Made by a program: the position numbers and the translations under genes
Assembly (NCBI RefSeq): GCF_000166195.2
Contig: NZ_CM001403.1
Span: 6,404,432-6,468,431 of the forward strand
Source of the DNA: Mucilaginibacter paludis DSM 18603
GTDB lineage: Bacteria; Bacteroidota; Bacteroidia; Sphingobacteriales; Sphingobacteriaceae
Length of the DNA: 64,000 nt
Reading direction: 5' to 3'
In this document: in pieces, positions 10,401 to 17,862 of the stretch
Numbering within the stretch: position 1 is the first letter of the stretch
How the letters are laid out: the number at the start of each line of letters is the position of its first letter
The notes under the pieces: generated by a model
The model's input: the letters and a program-made list of their open reading frames with translations, nothing else
The model's database searches: none
What the model was told of the DNA's origin: nothing

Positions 10401-10671
10401 TGGTGGCTCCAATCAGGCTCTCGCCCTTTAGGTCTGAGATTTTTCCTTTTACCCTGATATCTGATACAGCGGCAATGTGTGCGGATGGCGATCGCCCGGC
10501 ATTCCTGGTAAAGCTGTTTTTCGCTTTAGGCGGGAAATTGGCGTTAGCGTTTGCTGCACCGGCTGTAAGCAGGGCTGTAAATGCCAGCATCATCCCGACA
10601 GAAAGTTTACTGCTTGCAAGTACCCCGCTTTTATATCTACATATTTTTGAGTAACTGTTACTTTTTTTCAT
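7462..10671 (-). CDS. SusC/RagA family TonB-linked outer membrane protein
   Basis: A 1069-residue TonB-dependent outer-membrane transporter, the pore of the SusCD complex. A long N-terminal signal region (about residues 1-45) is followed by a carboxypeptidase-regulatory-like domain (about 72-155: IRVKGKISDLKGESLIGATIGIKGG to LNEVVVVGY). Next is the plug (about 160-285, with GKAAGVAVTQNTGAPGDG, IRIRGVGTINNNDPLYIVDG and AAIYGARASNGVVIVTTKRG), and then the 22-strand barrel ending in an aromatic residue (GVNANF). No STN domain is present, in contrast to the second SusC in this window, so it should not signal to an anti-sigma factor. A LacI regulator elsewhere in the locus is the likely controller. 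About 280 bp separate it from the GH130 gene upstream, enough for its own promoter. Confidence 0.96.
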   Translation of the reverse strand: MKKSNSYSKICRYKSGVLASSKLSVGMMLAFTALLTAGAANANANFPPKAKNSFTRNAGRSPSAHIAAVSDIRVKGKISDLKGESLIGATIGIKGGKNLTVSDVNGNFSVSVPENAILVISYVGFETQEIAIAGKTEINVVLKEQGGNLNEVVVVGYTTQRKKDLTGAVSLVSSKDINGLPVGGVDQILQGKAAGVAVTQNTGAPGDGINIRIRGVGTINNNDPLYIVDGVPTKDGINEISPNDIESINILKDASSAAIYGARASNGVVIVTTKRGVSGKAKLSVNAYTGVQTATNLIKMANTAQYVSAFNTAAINDGRNTISDSLARTLSDVNWLNEVLRPAPVSNASLSVSGGNENSQYIVSGNYFSQDGLIKNSSYNRFNLRTAVSSTLSKYLKIGTNVNLAYSKTRKVGTSGDGYTGAAASIVRYALFRTPGTPVYNANGQFVDLPKQDPSVNGNFLGDGVNPVAAADASNNNTYGYTVLGDAYVEVSPVKGLKIKSDIGLNLILTDYKQFFETFGIDRFFNSPSSLAQSHSNELNYNWTNTATYDLTLGKSVFNFLAGSELIKQDIQALSASRNGFVNQTPNFQYLDNGASASQQNGGNESHFALSSLFGSIHYQFNNKYLASVSYRYDGSSQLSPSSRYQGFASGSLGWRIDQEDFMKNIKPISTLKLRAGLGQLGNEQSIGNYPYVSLLSGGFYYPFGGTSTQGYSITSKGNPNVRWESSTQQDAGLDIGLFENAILLSADYYVKKTSNMLLFLPLPTSGGNGGNPAVNAGNVTNKGIELELSYKKTINNNLTYSLTGNLATVNNKVTALANGTPIANGRIDNNYYATLTAVGHPIGSFYLLQQEGIFQNTQQIFTHAYQGPGIRPGDVMYKDVNGDGVIDDKDRSFVGSPIPKFTYGLTGNVQYKNFDLSIFFQGVSGNQIYNQVLTDIEGFYRPFNITERVATQSWNGPGSSNTFPLLSWTDGNNNKMPSTRFLESGSYLKLKNVQLGYKLSSKTLQQLKISSLRVFVSGQNLATFTKYTGLDPEQYNNSNNGNSVTAVGIDWGTYPSARTITVGVNANF

Positions 10672-10948
10672 GCTTTGTTAATTAAGGTTAATGATATCTT
10701 AGGTTTGCCTGCTTTGCAGCGAGGCAGCCACCTGAGTTTTTGATGCACTAAAGAGATTTGCGTTTATCTCTGCTCTATTTTAAGGTAGATTAGTCCATAT
10801 AATTCCCTTTCTATTTTACTTATCCGGTGTCTTATTGAATGTTTTTCTAAGTAAATAGTTTATTTTTTTGATATTTAGGCAAAAAAGATCCCTGTATCCT
10901 CAATGATAGAAAGGGATTCTGTAAATGCGCAATGTCAATTGTGTTAGG
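10672..10948. other. susC upstream region
   Basis: About 280 bp between GH130 and susC, expected to hold the susC promoter on the minus strand and the GH130 3' end. An 11-bp inverted repeat is visible, TCCCTTTCTAT near 10804-10814 against ATAGAAAGGGA near 10906-10916, but the arms are almost 100 bp apart. No copy of the CCGG-centred operator found before the GH130 and ROK genes is present here. Confidence 0.4.
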
Positions 10949-12112
10949 TTAAAGTGTTGGGACAGGGTCCGGGTCGGCAGGCTTAGATGGGTCAAATACC
11001 GCTACACCCACCTTTGAATCGGCACAACCATAATATAAAAACCATTTTTTCTTAAAATAAACTAAGCCTTCAATAAACACGGTACCGTTAACGTATTGTC
11101 CACTTTTTTCAAAAGGTTCCATAGGGCGCAAAAAAGGCACATTTAGCCTGCCAATGGCTTTAGCTGGGTTTGTATTTGAAAATAACACTTGCCCCGCGCA
11201 GTAGGAGTTTCCGTTAAATCGTTTATCACCGCCCTCACTAGGATGATTTTTTCCGTTATAAAACAAAATAATGCCCTTGCTGGTCATGATAGCAGGCGGG
11301 CCACATTCGGTAAGATCGCTGTCAAAGTAATTTTTTCGGGGTGATATTAATTGCTTCAGTTCACCTTTATTGTCTACAACGGGCGTCCAGTCAACCAGGT
11401 TAAGCGAAGTTGCAGCATATACATGTTCCTCTCCCCAATACATCCAGTATTTCCCGTTAATTTTGGTTATCACCTGGTGATCGTTCGCTATTTTAGTTAA
11501 AATAGATGCCGATTTACTCGCCATGTTGAAGAATTTGCCGTTGTAAGCTTTTCTGAATATCGGGCCATGCTTAACCCATGTTGTTAAATTTTTTGAAGTG
11601 GCAACCCCTAAGCGTGGCACTTTACGATTCCATTGTGTATAAAACATCACGTAAACCCCATTGGCGGTAACAGCCACCCGCGGGTCTTCGCATCCTCCCG
11701 GCCATTCAAATTCTTTCTGGCTGTCGTTTGCAGGGTAGAGTACGGGTTTATCGTTCCTGGCAAAGTGAAGGCCATCCTTACTTTCTGCATAACCTATGCG
11801 CGAAGTGCGCGTACCAATCTCAACACCCGTTTTATCTTCAGACCGGTAAAGCACAACGATCTTACCGTTTTTGATTGTAGCTGCCGGATTAAAGGTATAG
11901 TACGCTTCCCAACCCACCGCTTTTGACGACATAGGATCCATGAATTTCTTGGTGGAATCAGGCGAAATGATAGGATTTACATTCTGGGGGCGTATAAAAC
12001 CGCCGAAAGCCCATGCAGGAAGCAATTTTTGATGCCTGGGTTGTGCAACTGAAAAATTAAAAATCAATAAACAGGCTAAAACTCCTGTAAGTTTAAGTAG
12101 TCGGTTTTTCAT
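10949..12112 (-). CDS. secreted GH130 family glycosidase/phosphorylase
   Basis: A five-bladed propeller enzyme of glycoside hydrolase family 130, which acts on beta-mannosides by phosphorolysis or, in some members, hydrolysis. Family marks visible are YTFNPAATIKNGKIVVLYRSED, RIGYAESKDGLHF, the signature WPGGCEDPRVAV, MFYTQWN, ATSKNLTTWVKHGP and ECGPPAIM. The N-terminus MKNRLLKLTGVLACLLIFNFSVAQ is a cleavable signal peptide, so the enzyme is periplasmic or exported. Phosphorolytic members are usually cytoplasmic, so hydrolysis is the better guess. The frame also opens at a TTG at 12130, but the ATG at 12112 begins the signal peptide. It lies downstream of the permease gene with its own promoter and two operators at 12149-12208. 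The substrate is inferred to be a beta-mannoside. Confidence 0.88.
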   Translation of the reverse strand: MKNRLLKLTGVLACLLIFNFSVAQPRHQKLLPAWAFGGFIRPQNVNPIISPDSTKKFMDPMSSKAVGWEAYYTFNPAATIKNGKIVVLYRSEDKTGVEIGTRTSRIGYAESKDGLHFARNDKPVLYPANDSQKEFEWPGGCEDPRVAVTANGVYVMFYTQWNRKVPRLGVATSKNLTTWVKHGPIFRKAYNGKFFNMASKSASILTKIANDHQVITKINGKYWMYWGEEHVYAATSLNLVDWTPVVDNKGELKQLISPRKNYFDSDLTECGPPAIMTSKGIILFYNGKNHPSEGGDKRFNGNSYCAGQVLFSNTNPAKAIGRLNVPFLRPMEPFEKSGQYVNGTVFIEGLVYFKKKWFLYYGCADSKVGVAVFDPSKPADPDPVPTL

Positions 12113-12148
12113 AAAGTAATATTTAGGCAATTGGTAACCAGTTTAAAG

Positions 12149-12162
12149 CAAAACCGGTTTTG
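12149..12162. promoter_or_regulatory. operator 1, CAAAACCGGTTTTG palindrome
   Basis: A perfect 14-bp palindrome 37 bp upstream of the GH130 ATG, inside the expected 5' leader. Its CG centre and dyad symmetry are typical of LacI/GalR-family operators. A second palindrome with the same 12-bp core lies at 12188-12199, 38 bp away centre to centre. The LacI-family gene at 14855 is the natural candidate to bind it. Confidence 0.72.
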
Positions 12163-12172
12163 TAATTATACA

Positions 12173-12208
12173 CAATGATAATTTAATAAAACCGGTTTTG
12201 CAAATCTA
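12173..12208 (-). promoter_or_regulatory. GH130 promoter with operator 2
   Basis: On the minus strand a Bacteroidota -7 box TAGATTTG (TAnnTTTG; plus coordinates 12201-12208) is followed directly by the palindrome AAAACCGGTTTT (12188-12199), which would cover the transcription start. This arrangement suits repression. No good -33 TTTG was found at the usual spacing. Positions 12173-12205 are one copy of the 33-bp repeat also present at 14640-14672. Confidence 0.68.
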
Positions 12209-12248
12209 TTTTTGTTTATTTTATTTTGATAACAACCAAACAAATCAA

Positions 12249-13481
12249 CTAATGTTGGACCTTGTAGAATTTAAGGCCGAACAGCAGAATAACAACATAG
12301 CAGATGATAGGCAAATAATAGGCCTGAGCAACATCATGATTAGCTACCTGGCCCATAATCAACGGAAAGAAAGCGCCGCCTACAACCCCCATAGATATAA
12401 ATGAAGATGCTTGTTGGGTATGGCTTCCGAGGTTTTTTAACCCTAAACTAAAAATGGTAGGGAACATAATACTGAAAAAGAAATTGATCATCATCAGCGC
12501 GATGTAAGAGGTCCACCCAAGCTTTTGCGCCACTATGATGCACATCAAAATACTGCAGGCGGCAAAGCAAGCTAATAATTTATTGGGCGCTATAAAATTC
12601 ATTAAGTAAGTGCCTGTAAAGCGGCCCAACATCATCATCGCCATAAATATACTCATATACCGGCCTGACGACAGGTTACTGAAACCCATAACCTCGTGCC
12701 CGTAATTAATAAAAAAGGCCCATGTGCCAGCTTGCGCGGCTACGTTAAAAAATTGGGCTACAACGGCCCAGACAAAGTGCTTATGCCAGAATAATTTTTT
12801 TGCCGGAGCAATATCCACATTAACTACCTCAGGGTCAACCTCGGCCGCCGCTACATGCGGATCATTTAAAACAGGCACCTTTAAAAATAAAAAAGCCACT
12901 ATAAGCAGGGTAAGTACTAAGCCGATGCTCACGTAGAGGTATTTAAGAGAGGAGAGGTCGGCAGAGTTGCTGGCCGTGATCCTGAATAGAAACCACGATG
13001 CAATAAAAGGCCCCGCTGTAGCACCTAAGGCATTGAAAGACTGCGAAAAATTAATACGGCGGTCGCTGCTTCGCTGGTCGCCCAGGGCTGCGGCAAAGGG
13101 ATGTGCTACCGTTTCGAGTGTAGCCATACCACAACCCATAATAAACAACGCTATCCTGAAAAAACCGAAAGAATTGGCGTTTGCGGCCGGTACAAACAAA
13201 AAAGTGCCTGCGGCGAACAATATCAAACCCAGTAGTACACCTGGTTTATAGCCAAATTTCTTTAAAAAATAGCCTGCCGGTATGCTCATAACAAAATAGG
13301 CACCAAAAACAGAAAGCTGGATAAGTCCTGATTGAGCTTTTGAGACATTCAGGGCGCCCTGAAAATATTTATTGAGCACATCGCTCATGGAGTGTAACAG
13401 TCCCCACATTAAAAATAACGAGGTTACAAAAATAAAATTGACCAGATACTTCTTTTCTATAAAGGGTGCTTGCTGTTTCAT
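12249..13481 (-). CDS. MFS sugar transporter, FucP-like
   Basis: An inner-membrane major facilitator permease of 410 residues with about 12 hydrophobic segments. It resembles the FucP/glucose-galactose transporter group of sugar:H+ symporters. Recognisable pieces are the N-terminal FLMWGLLHSMSDVLNKYFQ, the GAYFVMSIPAGYFLKKFGYKPG loop, GCGMATLETVAHPFAAALG, and RINFSQSFNALGATAGPFIASWF. The pattern R-x-N-x-x-Q-x-x-N-x-x-G is typical of FucP-like permeases in Bacteroidota. The gene starts 17 bp after the ROK gene stop, so ROK and permease form an operon. It likely imports the mono- or disaccharide released by the GH130 enzyme. The exact substrate is not visible. Confidence 0.9.
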   Translation of the reverse strand: MKQQAPFIEKKYLVNFIFVTSLFLMWGLLHSMSDVLNKYFQGALNVSKAQSGLIQLSVFGAYFVMSIPAGYFLKKFGYKPGVLLGLILFAAGTFLFVPAANANSFGFFRIALFIMGCGMATLETVAHPFAAALGDQRSSDRRINFSQSFNALGATAGPFIASWFLFRITASNSADLSSLKYLYVSIGLVLTLLIVAFLFLKVPVLNDPHVAAAEVDPEVVNVDIAPAKKLFWHKHFVWAVVAQFFNVAAQAGTWAFFINYGHEVMGFSNLSSGRYMSIFMAMMMLGRFTGTYLMNFIAPNKLLACFAACSILMCIIVAQKLGWTSYIALMMINFFFSIMFPTIFSLGLKNLGSHTQQASSFISMGVVGGAFFPLIMGQVANHDVAQAYYLPIICYVVILLFGLKFYKVQH

Positions 13482-13498
13482 ATATGGCTATAATTGGT

Positions 13499-14392
13499 TT
13501 AAAGAGTGTTTTGCCCTGCAGGCAATGGTTCATGAAATATGGAGGCAGCACCTATGAGCGGTGCGTCTTCATAAAGTTGGGCAATTTTGATAGCCACACC
13601 TAACTTGAGATAGGGCAGAAAAAAAGAGGATGCTTTGGAAATGTTGCCGCAGAGAATCAAAAGTTCCGGCTTGAGTTCTTTAATCGGGCTTTCAAGAAAT
13701 TGATTCAGATTAGTGGCAAACTCCTTAAATATTTCGCGGGCGTTACTACTTTGGGACGCCATTTCAAAAAGCTCCTCAACACCGTTGGTTAAGGATAGCC
13801 CTGTAACCTGATGATAGCGTCTCAAGAACCAGCGCGTTGAAAAATAATCGTCGGCTATGGTTTTTTTGTAAGGTGTGCCTCCCAGATTGATGTCGTGGGT
13901 AACCTTGTTATTGCTGTACGCAGATCCAAAACCGGTTCCCAGTGTAATGCCTAACACACGCTGATGTAATTGGCCCGCACCGCAGTAAACCTCTCCGGCT
14001 ATGGTTGCTTCGGCATCATTCCTGAACTTAACCTGGTTGGGCTTGAGTTTGAGTATCTCAGCAAGATACTCCTTGACGTTCCTGCCGTAAAGAGATTCGT
14101 ATTTATCTAAGTTTTTAATGTATGAAATGCCATTCTCGTAATCAAACGGACCGGGCATGGCAATGGTTAAACCAGATATGGGCAATCCTGGGTTATTTTC
14201 AACTACCTGCTCAAAAGCAGTTTTCCACGCGGTTAAAATTTCGTCAGCCGAACCTTTGCTGTAAACTTCCACCCTGCAAATGCTTTGTTTGAGCAAGGTT
14301 GAACTATTCTGATCATAAAGGCCCGCCGTGATATGCGAACCACCTATGTCGGCGGTCAGCACGTACCGCGACTGAATGTTGTTAATTTGCAT
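13499..14392 (-). CDS. ROK family sugar kinase lacking the zinc motif
   Basis: A 297-residue ROK-family protein, expected to phosphorylate a hexose or amino sugar in the cytoplasm. The phosphate-binding loop DIGGSHITAGLYD is at residues 15-27. The catalytic region FRNDAEATIAGEVYCGAG (residues about 121-138) has the family Asn-Asp pair, and LGITLGTGFGSAY supplies the second glycine-rich motif. The Cys-rich zinc motif CxCGxxGCxE that most ROK kinases and repressors carry after the His is absent; the region reads DINLGGTPYKKTIADDYFSTRW. No helix-turn-helix precedes the kinase fold, so it is an enzyme rather than a NagC-type repressor. It is the first gene of an operon with the MFS permease. Its leader is long: the putative promoter lies about 250 bp upstream at 14640-14675. 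Confidence 0.87.
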   Translation of the reverse strand: MQINNIQSRYVLTADIGGSHITAGLYDQNSSTLLKQSICRVEVYSKGSADEILTAWKTAFEQVVENNPGLPISGLTIAMPGPFDYENGISYIKNLDKYESLYGRNVKEYLAEILKLKPNQVKFRNDAEATIAGEVYCGAGQLHQRVLGITLGTGFGSAYSNNKVTHDINLGGTPYKKTIADDYFSTRWFLRRYHQVTGLSLTNGVEELFEMASQSSNAREIFKEFATNLNQFLESPIKELKPELLILCGNISKASSFFLPYLKLGVAIKIAQLYEDAPLIGAASIFHEPLPAGQNTL

Positions 14393-14639
14393 CTATTTGT
14401 TTTATCTGTTTTTTTGAGCACTTATTTACAAAGCTTTCAGCGTTAGCCGTGGCCTTAACGATCAATCACAATTTTGTAATTGATATGCCGGGCCAGTATC
14501 ATCAGTTGGATATAAATAAACACATCCAAATTGATTGCCTGTAAATAATGATCAAAGGTTTTTTACTGTATTAATTGGTTGCGGGATGAAAAAATATAAA
14601 GCAGGCATCAGCCGGTTATATTTTTTGTCCTTTGCCCTG

Positions 14640-14675
14640 CAATGATAATTTAATAAAATCGGTTTTGCAAATATA
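14640..14675 (-). promoter_or_regulatory. ROK-MFS promoter with CCGG-type operator
   Basis: Positions 14640-14672 match 12173-12205 at 32 of 33 bases, the single change being C to T in the operator core (AAAATCGGTTTT, 14655-14666). The flank reads TATATTTG on the minus strand (14668-14675), a TAnnTTTG -7 box placed exactly as in the GH130 copy. The one-base change breaks the perfect dyad, which may weaken repression of the kinase-permease operon. Confidence 0.68.
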
Positions 14676-14817
14676 AAATGTTAATTTTGTTGACTACTAA
14701 TTTGGTGATATCTGCTTGTGTTGAAAATCGCATATGCGTCAATGTATATTAACAAAGCCATTAACGGGCAGCGGATATTATCGAATTAGGTTAAATTTAT
14801 CGTCCAAAAACTGTTTG

Positions 14818-14840
14818 ATAATGATTATATTAATCATTAT
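14818..14840. promoter_or_regulatory. 23-bp palindrome upstream of lacI
   Basis: ATAATGATTA (14818-14827) and TAATCATTAT (14831-14840) are perfect 10-bp inverted arms around a 3-base centre, ending 14 bp before the LacI ATG. The sequence is unrelated to the CCGG operators. It may be an autoregulatory site or the target of another regulator; being so AT-rich it could also be fortuitous. Confidence 0.5.
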
Positions 14841-14854
14841 GCACTTGATATAAA

Positions 14855-15916
14855 ATGAGTAAGAAAAAACTTTCTATTAACGATATTGCCAATGAGCTCC
14901 AGGTTGCAAAATCCACCGTCTCATTTATTTTGAATGGTAAAGCCAAAGAAAAAAGAATAAGTGATGAGCTGACTGCCAGGGTTTTAGAATTTGTAAAAGA
15001 AAAAGGATATCAACCAAACCAGCTGGCTCAAAGCTTAAGCACGGGTAAAACAAAAATGATATGCCTGATGGTGGAAAAAATATCTGATTATTTCTTTTCG
15101 CACATTGCGTTTCATTTGGAGGCGCTGGCATATAAAAATGGCTATAAAATTATTTATTGCAGTACTGAAAACGATGCGGAAAAAACCAAGCAGATGATTA
15201 CGTTATTACGTGCAAGGTATGTAGACGGCTATATCATTACCCCGTCTGTCGGAATCGAATCGGAGATAATCGCAATGATGAACGACAATTTACCTGTCGT
15301 TTTATTTGACCGTTATCTGCCTGATATTTTTACCGATTATGTTGGACTTGATAATTTCAAAGGAACATACGATGCCGTTACCTTTTTAGCAAAAAACGAC
15401 GCCAAAAAAATTGCACTGATCACGCTGAATTCTGAGCAGACCCAGATGGCCGAACGGCGTGCTGGCTATTTAGCGGCTTTAAAAGAGTATCATTATAAGC
15501 CGGCTATACTGAAAATACCTTTTGAGAGCGATTCCGAAACTATTACAGGCTACTGTGTCCAGTTTCTGAAAGAAAATCCCGATATCGACTCTGTTATATT
15601 TGCAACTAACTACTTAGCATTAAGTGGTATAAAGGCCGTTAATGAATTAGGGCTTTCTATTCCCGATCAAATGTCGATTATTGCATTTGATGATCATGAC
15701 GTGTTTAATATCTATAACCCATCCATAAGTGCTGTTTCTCAACCTTTAGACGAAATGGCAAAACAGCTTTTCAAGTTGCTGTTAGATAAACTGGAAAACA
15801 AGGTGCGTTTAAAAGATCTGACGAAGGTGATTATACAGCCGGAGCTGATATTGCGGGGATCCACCAGGCAGGGCAATCACAAGATGGAAGCTGATCGCAG
15901 GCTTACCCGGCGGTAA
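14855..15916 (+). CDS. LacI/GalR family transcriptional regulator
   Basis: A 353-residue repressor-type regulator. The N-terminal helix-turn-helix (residues 5-28, LSINDIANELQVAKSTVSFILNG) and hinge helix (KGYQPNQLAQSLSTGKT, about 51-67) are complete. They are followed by a periplasmic-binding-protein-like effector domain with the usual DGYIITPSVG, LPVVLFDRYLPDIFTDYVGLDN and TPD-like LSIPDQMSIIAFDDHDVFNIYNPSISAV blocks. The hinge has L-A-Q-S-L instead of the more common L-A-R-S-L. It is divergent from the ROK-MFS operon and carries a palindrome just upstream. I infer that it binds the CAAAACCGGTTTTG sites before GH130 and ROK. The sugar effector is unknown. Confidence 0.93.
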   Translation: MSKKKLSINDIANELQVAKSTVSFILNGKAKEKRISDELTARVLEFVKEKGYQPNQLAQSLSTGKTKMICLMVEKISDYFFSHIAFHLEALAYKNGYKIIYCSTENDAEKTKQMITLLRARYVDGYIITPSVGIESEIIAMMNDNLPVVLFDRYLPDIFTDYVGLDNFKGTYDAVTFLAKNDAKKIALITLNSEQTQMAERRAGYLAALKEYHYKPAILKIPFESDSETITGYCVQFLKENPDIDSVIFATNYLALSGIKAVNELGLSIPDQMSIIAFDDHDVFNIYNPSISAVSQPLDEMAKQLFKLLLDKLENKVRLKDLTKVIIQPELILRGSTRQGNHKMEADRRLTRR

Positions 15917-16318
15917 AATCGGGCATACCTTTTTATTGGTTTACTGATCCCTCTTCTTGTTACAAACATGGGGCAGCAATACTGTTAAAATAATTAAGCT
16001 AAATTTTTAGCAGAACTTGACTTTCCCGGGAGGGATCCCAAGTTTGAGGCCCGTGCGGGCAATACGGATGCTCTTGCCTTGAGCAAACATGCAAATGGTA
16101 AATTTGTCTTTCCCTGGCTTTTAAAAGAAAACTTTTTCTGTACAATGATATGCATCATCAATTAACGTGATCTTGCTTATTTTTTGGCTTAATGACATAC
16201 AGGATATTTGTTTACAGCCTATCTCATATCCTAAATATGATTTCTCTGTTTTTGCCGCTAACCGCTTTTGTTTAAAGTTGTATCCTAACTTTTTTAATTA
16301 ATATTTAATTGGGCAGTC
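15917..16318. other. intergenic region before the response regulator
   Basis: About 400 bp with no gene seen. It holds TGATATGCATCA at 16146-16157, which fits an Fnr/Crp-like TGAY-N4-RTCA pattern, 161 bp before the response-regulator ATG. No clear terminator for the LacI gene was found. Confidence 0.5.
16146..16157. promoter_or_regulatory. candidate Crp/Fnr site (TGATATGCATCA)
   Basis: The half-sites TGAT and ATCA with a 4-base spacer match the core of the Fnr consensus. It is the first of five TGAY-N4-RTCA sites in the 16-29 kb island and would place the response regulator-Crp genes under their own control. Confidence 0.45.
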
Positions 16319-16392
16319 ATGAACAAAAAGGTATTGGTGATTGAGGACAACAACGATATACTCGAGAACATGATAGAAATTTTAACATTGGC

Positions 16393-16402
16393 GGGTTGCG
16401 AG
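16393..16402. repeat. target-site duplication, left copy
   Basis: GGGTTGCGAG directly precedes the IS left end. The same 10 bases follow the right end at 17929-17938. A 10-bp duplication is within the normal range for IS4-family elements, and its perfect state indicates a recent insertion. Confidence 0.93.
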
Positions 16403-16469
16403 CATAGCCGTCAATTTAAGCGACTGTACTCATACATAATTGATTTTCAGTTATTTAATTTTTAGGCGC

Positions 16470-16491
16470 GGTTTGCCCGCATGGGCAAACC
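16470..16491. terminator. hairpin in IS left end
   Basis: GGTTTGCCC (16470-16478) and GGGCAAACC (16483-16491) form a perfect 9-bp stem with a GCAT loop inside the IS, 3' of the transposase. It may insulate or terminate the transposase mRNA. Confidence 0.5.
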
Positions 16492-16524
16492 TATGTATTT
16501 TTACTCTCATATTTTTCGTTTTTT

Positions 16525-16554
16525 AAGGCGGGGAGGTTTAGATGACCCCGCCTT
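16525..16554 (+). terminator. inward-facing terminator in IS left end
   Basis: AAGGCGGGG (16525-16533) pairs with CCCCGCCTT (16546-16554) around a 12-base loop and is followed by a T-rich tract on the plus strand. It would stop transcription entering from the disrupted receiver gene, a common self-protection device of insertion sequences against antisense read-through. Confidence 0.65.
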
Positions 16555-16602
16555 TCTTATTTTTGTTTAACTATCTAAATATAGTATTTAAATATCTAAT
16601 AA

Positions 16603-17862
16603 TCAAATACTTATTACAATTTCTTCTATTTTTAACCTATGTTTTCTGTGCTCTTTTGAAAGGTGCTTTAAGTTTAATTTCTCCAACAGAGCTAACCACT
16701 TTGAGCATATCCCTAAAAGCTGCGCTCGCAATTCTTCTTTCGTAGAAGCGATTAGTCGATGCACCTTTAAAACACTAATTTGACCTATCTTACCGATAGC
16801 CATGCATATTTTCCAACTCAAAACTGCCCAGATCAACTTACTGTATAATATACTGGTTATACGATCCGAACTTCCTTTGGGGAACGTGTGTATCTTTAAA
16901 AACGACTTCCATGCTTTAAAAACCAATTCTATCTGCCATCGCAGGTGATATAACTTTTGGATCAATTCAGCGCTATATTTTTCGCTCACCAGGTTGGTAA
17001 CAATAAAGTTAAACCCTGCCCGCTCTTTGAATCCCTTACTGGTGGTACTGCCTTTCTTTTTATTGTACTTTTCAGTATTGGCTATCCGCCTTGCCTTGAG
17101 CTCTTCACTTACCGGTTCTATTATTATCCTTACCGGCATCTTATCAGCTCCGATATATACCTGTTGATCAAATACGCCGGTTATGCCTTGTAGTTTCGAC
17201 AACTCTAACTTTTGGTATTGGTCGTCCTTTAATAGATAAATCGTTGTTTTCGGACATAATTTATTAATAAAGAAAGCTTTGACTTTGTTAATATTGTTCA
17301 TATAACTCAAGTGAGTGTAACCCAGATCTCTCATATATAATACCCCCGGCTGAATTGATGCCTTGTCCAGATGACTCTCACCCTGGTCATTTGCGTTGGC
17401 CGGAGTTACTTTGATATCGCTTTTACCACTTTTGATTTCAAATTCAAATTGTACAGATGCTCCCGCTTTCATCCCACTTCCTTTTGTTCCGGGGAATGTC
17501 TCTGCAATAACTTCCGGCAACGCGAAACGGGTAGAATCTTTGATACGGATCTCCAAGCCCTGTGTTTGCTCTTGCGGTAACTCAACTGCTATTAATTGCT
17601 CAAAAACGGCTTGTACAAACTTTGTCATATTGCTGTGATGTCTTTGATGCAATGCCTGCTTCGAAATATCAAGCCCATCCCTCCGCATTAACTGCATACT
17701 CATGCCGTTAAACGATTGATCTCCATCAAATAACGCCATATCCAATAGTTCCTTGCCTCCCACTTTTCGTTTGCGTTGTATAGCCTCTGTTTTACGGGCC
17801 AGGCCATCTAACACCGTTGGTTCAAATAGTTCCGAACTCATTCGCTCGAATAATGACTGCAA
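16603..17862 (-). CDS. IS4 family DDE transposase
   Basis: A 419-residue transposase catalysing cut-and-paste movement of the element. The family's YREK motif is exact: in YHLRWQIELVFKAWK the spacing is Y-(2)-R-(3)-E-(6)-K. The preceding DDE aspartates are read at MRDLGYTHLS (first Asp, about residue 178) and around GVFDQQVYIGADKM (about 230); these two positions are by analogy. The N-terminal 100 residues contain the helical DNA-binding part (ELLDMALFDGDQSFNGMSMQL). The length is normal and no frameshift is present. It faces opposite to the interrupted gene. Confidence 0.94.
   Translation of the reverse strand: MQSLFERMSSELFEPTVLDGLARKTEAIQRKRKVGGKELLDMALFDGDQSFNGMSMQLMRRDGLDISKQALHQRHHSNMTKFVQAVFEQLIAVELPQEQTQGLEIRIKDSTRFALPEVIAETFPGTKGSGMKAGASVQFEFEIKSGKSDIKVTPANANDQGESHLDKASIQPGVLYMRDLGYTHLSYMNNINKVKAFFINKLCPKTTIYLLKDDQYQKLELSKLQGITGVFDQQVYIGADKMPVRIIIEPVSEELKARRIANTEKYNKKKGSTTSKGFKERAGFNFIVTNLVSEKYSAELIQKLYHLRWQIELVFKAWKSFLKIHTFPKGSSDRITSILYSKLIWAVLSWKICMAIGKIGQISVLKVHRLIASTKEELRAQLLGICSKWLALLEKLNLKHLSKEHRKHRLKIEEIVISI

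Larger units (their letters stand above)
14393..14854. other. divergent ROK/lacI control region
   Basis: About 460 bp between the divergent ROK and LacI genes. It contains the second copy of the 33-bp operator/promoter repeat (14640-14672) and a 23-bp palindrome just before the LacI start (14818-14840). The stretch 14393-14630, which should be the ROK leader, shows no clear hairpin or riboswitch. Confidence 0.6.

Noticed and set aside
10804..10916. 11-bp inverted repeat upstream of susC
   Set aside because: The arms are about 90 bp apart, so a functional hairpin or single operator is unlikely.
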